6,246 nucleotides of DNA from an uncultured Desulfobacterales bacterium. GTDB lineage: Bacteria; Desulfobacterota; Desulfobacteria; Desulfobacterales; G020354645. How positions within the stretch are numbered: position 1 is the stretch's first letter; the number at the start of each line of letters is the position of its first letter. A model generated the notes under the pieces. It made no database searches and was not told where the DNA came from. It worked only from the letters and a program-made list of their open reading frames with translations. Position numbers and translations under genes: made by a program. The DNA lies in contig CAMYNZ010000404.1 of NCBI GenBank assembly GCA_947259865.1, forward strand, positions 1 through 6,246, given 5' to 3'. Shown in pieces: positions 5,927 to 6,246 of this stretch.

Positions 5927-6145
5927 TTTATCCTGGCCGCCATGAGATTAATTTTGTTTGTTTTAGCGTATGCCGCGATCTTTGGTTTGCGGATCGTATC
6001 GGCATCTTGGGCGATGCCCTTTGAATTCGAAACTAAATCATATCTTTGTGGAGCGCCCCTGCGAAGCTAATTCAGGGATCGGGGAGTTTTTTTGATCCGC
6101 CATAGGTCTTTGGTGGACTGCATGGGCCGCGATAGCGAGTGCAAT

Positions 6146-6165
6146 CCCCGCAGTTAGCTGCGGGG
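6146..6165. repeat. Perfect hairpin CCCCGCAG-TTAG-CTGCGGGG
   Basis: An 8-bp perfect stem closes a TTAG loop. It is bracketed by a 7-nt direct repeat TAGCGAG at 6133-6139 and 6167-6173. No T-run follows, so it is not an intrinsic terminator. Its stem is closely related to that of the next hairpin, 65 nt downstream, which suggests a repeat unit of the REP kind. No transposase is visible in the window. Confidence 0.6.
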
Positions 6166-6210
6166 TTAGCGAGCGAATCAGAATAGATAGCATTCCCATC
6201 GGTGAAGATG

Positions 6211-6230
6211 CCCTGCAGCGTGCTGCAGGG
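6211..6230. repeat. Perfect hairpin CCCTGCAG-CGTG-CTGCAGGG
   Basis: An 8-bp perfect stem with a CGTG loop extends by a G-T and a T-A pair to 10 bp (6209-6232). Compared with the hairpin at 6146-6165, the arms differ at one position on each side (C to T, G to A), a change that keeps the pairing. This suggests two copies of one structured element. The window ends 16 nt beyond, so any associated gene would lie outside. Confidence 0.6.
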
Positions 6231-6246
6231 TACGCTTCAATCATCA

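Larger units (their letters stand above)
5927..6246. other. Intergenic region upstream of the acetyltransferase
   Basis: I find no convincing gene in these 320 nt. A 42-codon plus-strand frame at 5942-6070 resembles a signal peptide but has no ribosome site. The minus-strand frame covering 6038-6244 is built from the hairpin repeats and looks accidental. A hairpin GGCATC/GATGCC with a 6-nt loop lies at 6001-6018, inside the expected leader of the acetyltransferase. A T7 run is at 6087-6093, preceded by a weak CCCTG/CAGGG stem, which is not a clean terminator. Two strong hairpins at 6146-6165 and 6211-6230 are listed separately. No promoter for the acetyltransferase group could be called with confidence. 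Confidence 0.55.

Noticed and set aside
5942..6070. Plus-strand frame of 42 residues starting MRLILFVLAYAAIFGL, resembling a signal peptide with a possible SASWA cleavage site.
   Set aside because: There is no Shine-Dalgarno, its start lies only 15 nt from the divergent acetyltransferase start, and the mature part would be under 20 residues. Probably chance, though not excluded.
6077..6096. GGATC/GATCC stem enclosing a T-run, considered as a terminator.
   Set aside because: The T-run is in the loop instead of after the stem, and the preceding CCCTG/CAGGG stem is weak and too far from the T-run.
6038..6244. Minus-strand 68-residue frame across the end of the window.
   Set aside because: It is made largely of the two palindromic hairpins, with no ribosome site or recognisable domain.

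Overview
The window reads as ordinary chromosomal DNA of a Gram-negative bacterium, most likely a member of the Desulfobacterota (former Deltaproteobacteria). This is inferred from the gene mix, not proven: a short stand-alone PilZ protein, a bacterial SMUG1-type uracil-DNA glycosylase, a tiny 30S protein bTHX beside a DapF homologue, and palindromic hairpin repeats between genes. No rRNA, tRNA, CRISPR array, transposase or phage gene is visible.

Layout. Bases 1-342 hold only a doubtful membrane ORF on the minus strand. A PilZ-domain c-di-GMP receptor gene follows at 422-772 (+). A minus-strand group then covers 939-2717, transcribed as bTHX (2616-2717) -> DapF homologue (1765-2607) -> SMUG1-type glycosylase (939-1775). 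The first two genes are 8 nt apart and the last two overlap, so they look like one operon. A 409-nt intergenic stretch (2718-3126) carries a hairpin repeat and a good promoter for a plus-strand lipoprotein gene of unknown family (3127-3942). That gene converges on, and overlaps by 37 nt, a second minus-strand group: YpeA-like acetyltransferase (5483-5926) -> 45-residue ORF (5368-5505) -> degenerate aldo/keto reductase (4574-5377) -> LysE-family exporter (3906-4547). The last 320 nt hold no convincing gene but contain two closely spaced hairpins of related sequence.

How the genes may work together. Neither minus-strand group is an obvious pathway. The first mixes a ribosomal protein, an amino-acid epimerase fold and base-excision repair. 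The second mixes an acetyltransferase, a reductase-fold protein and a small-molecule exporter, which could suit modification and export of a metabolite, but nothing in the sequence names a substrate.

Most notable points. (1) The DapF homologue has serine in place of both catalytic cysteines. (2) The aldo/keto reductase has lost all four residues of the usual catalytic tetrad. (3) A previously uncalled 45-residue ORF links the acetyltransferase and the reductase through overlaps at both ends. (4) The glycosylase has an internal TTG start with an excellent ribosome binding site, and its upstream 34 residues look foreign to the family. I found no clear new multi-gene defence or mobile system.
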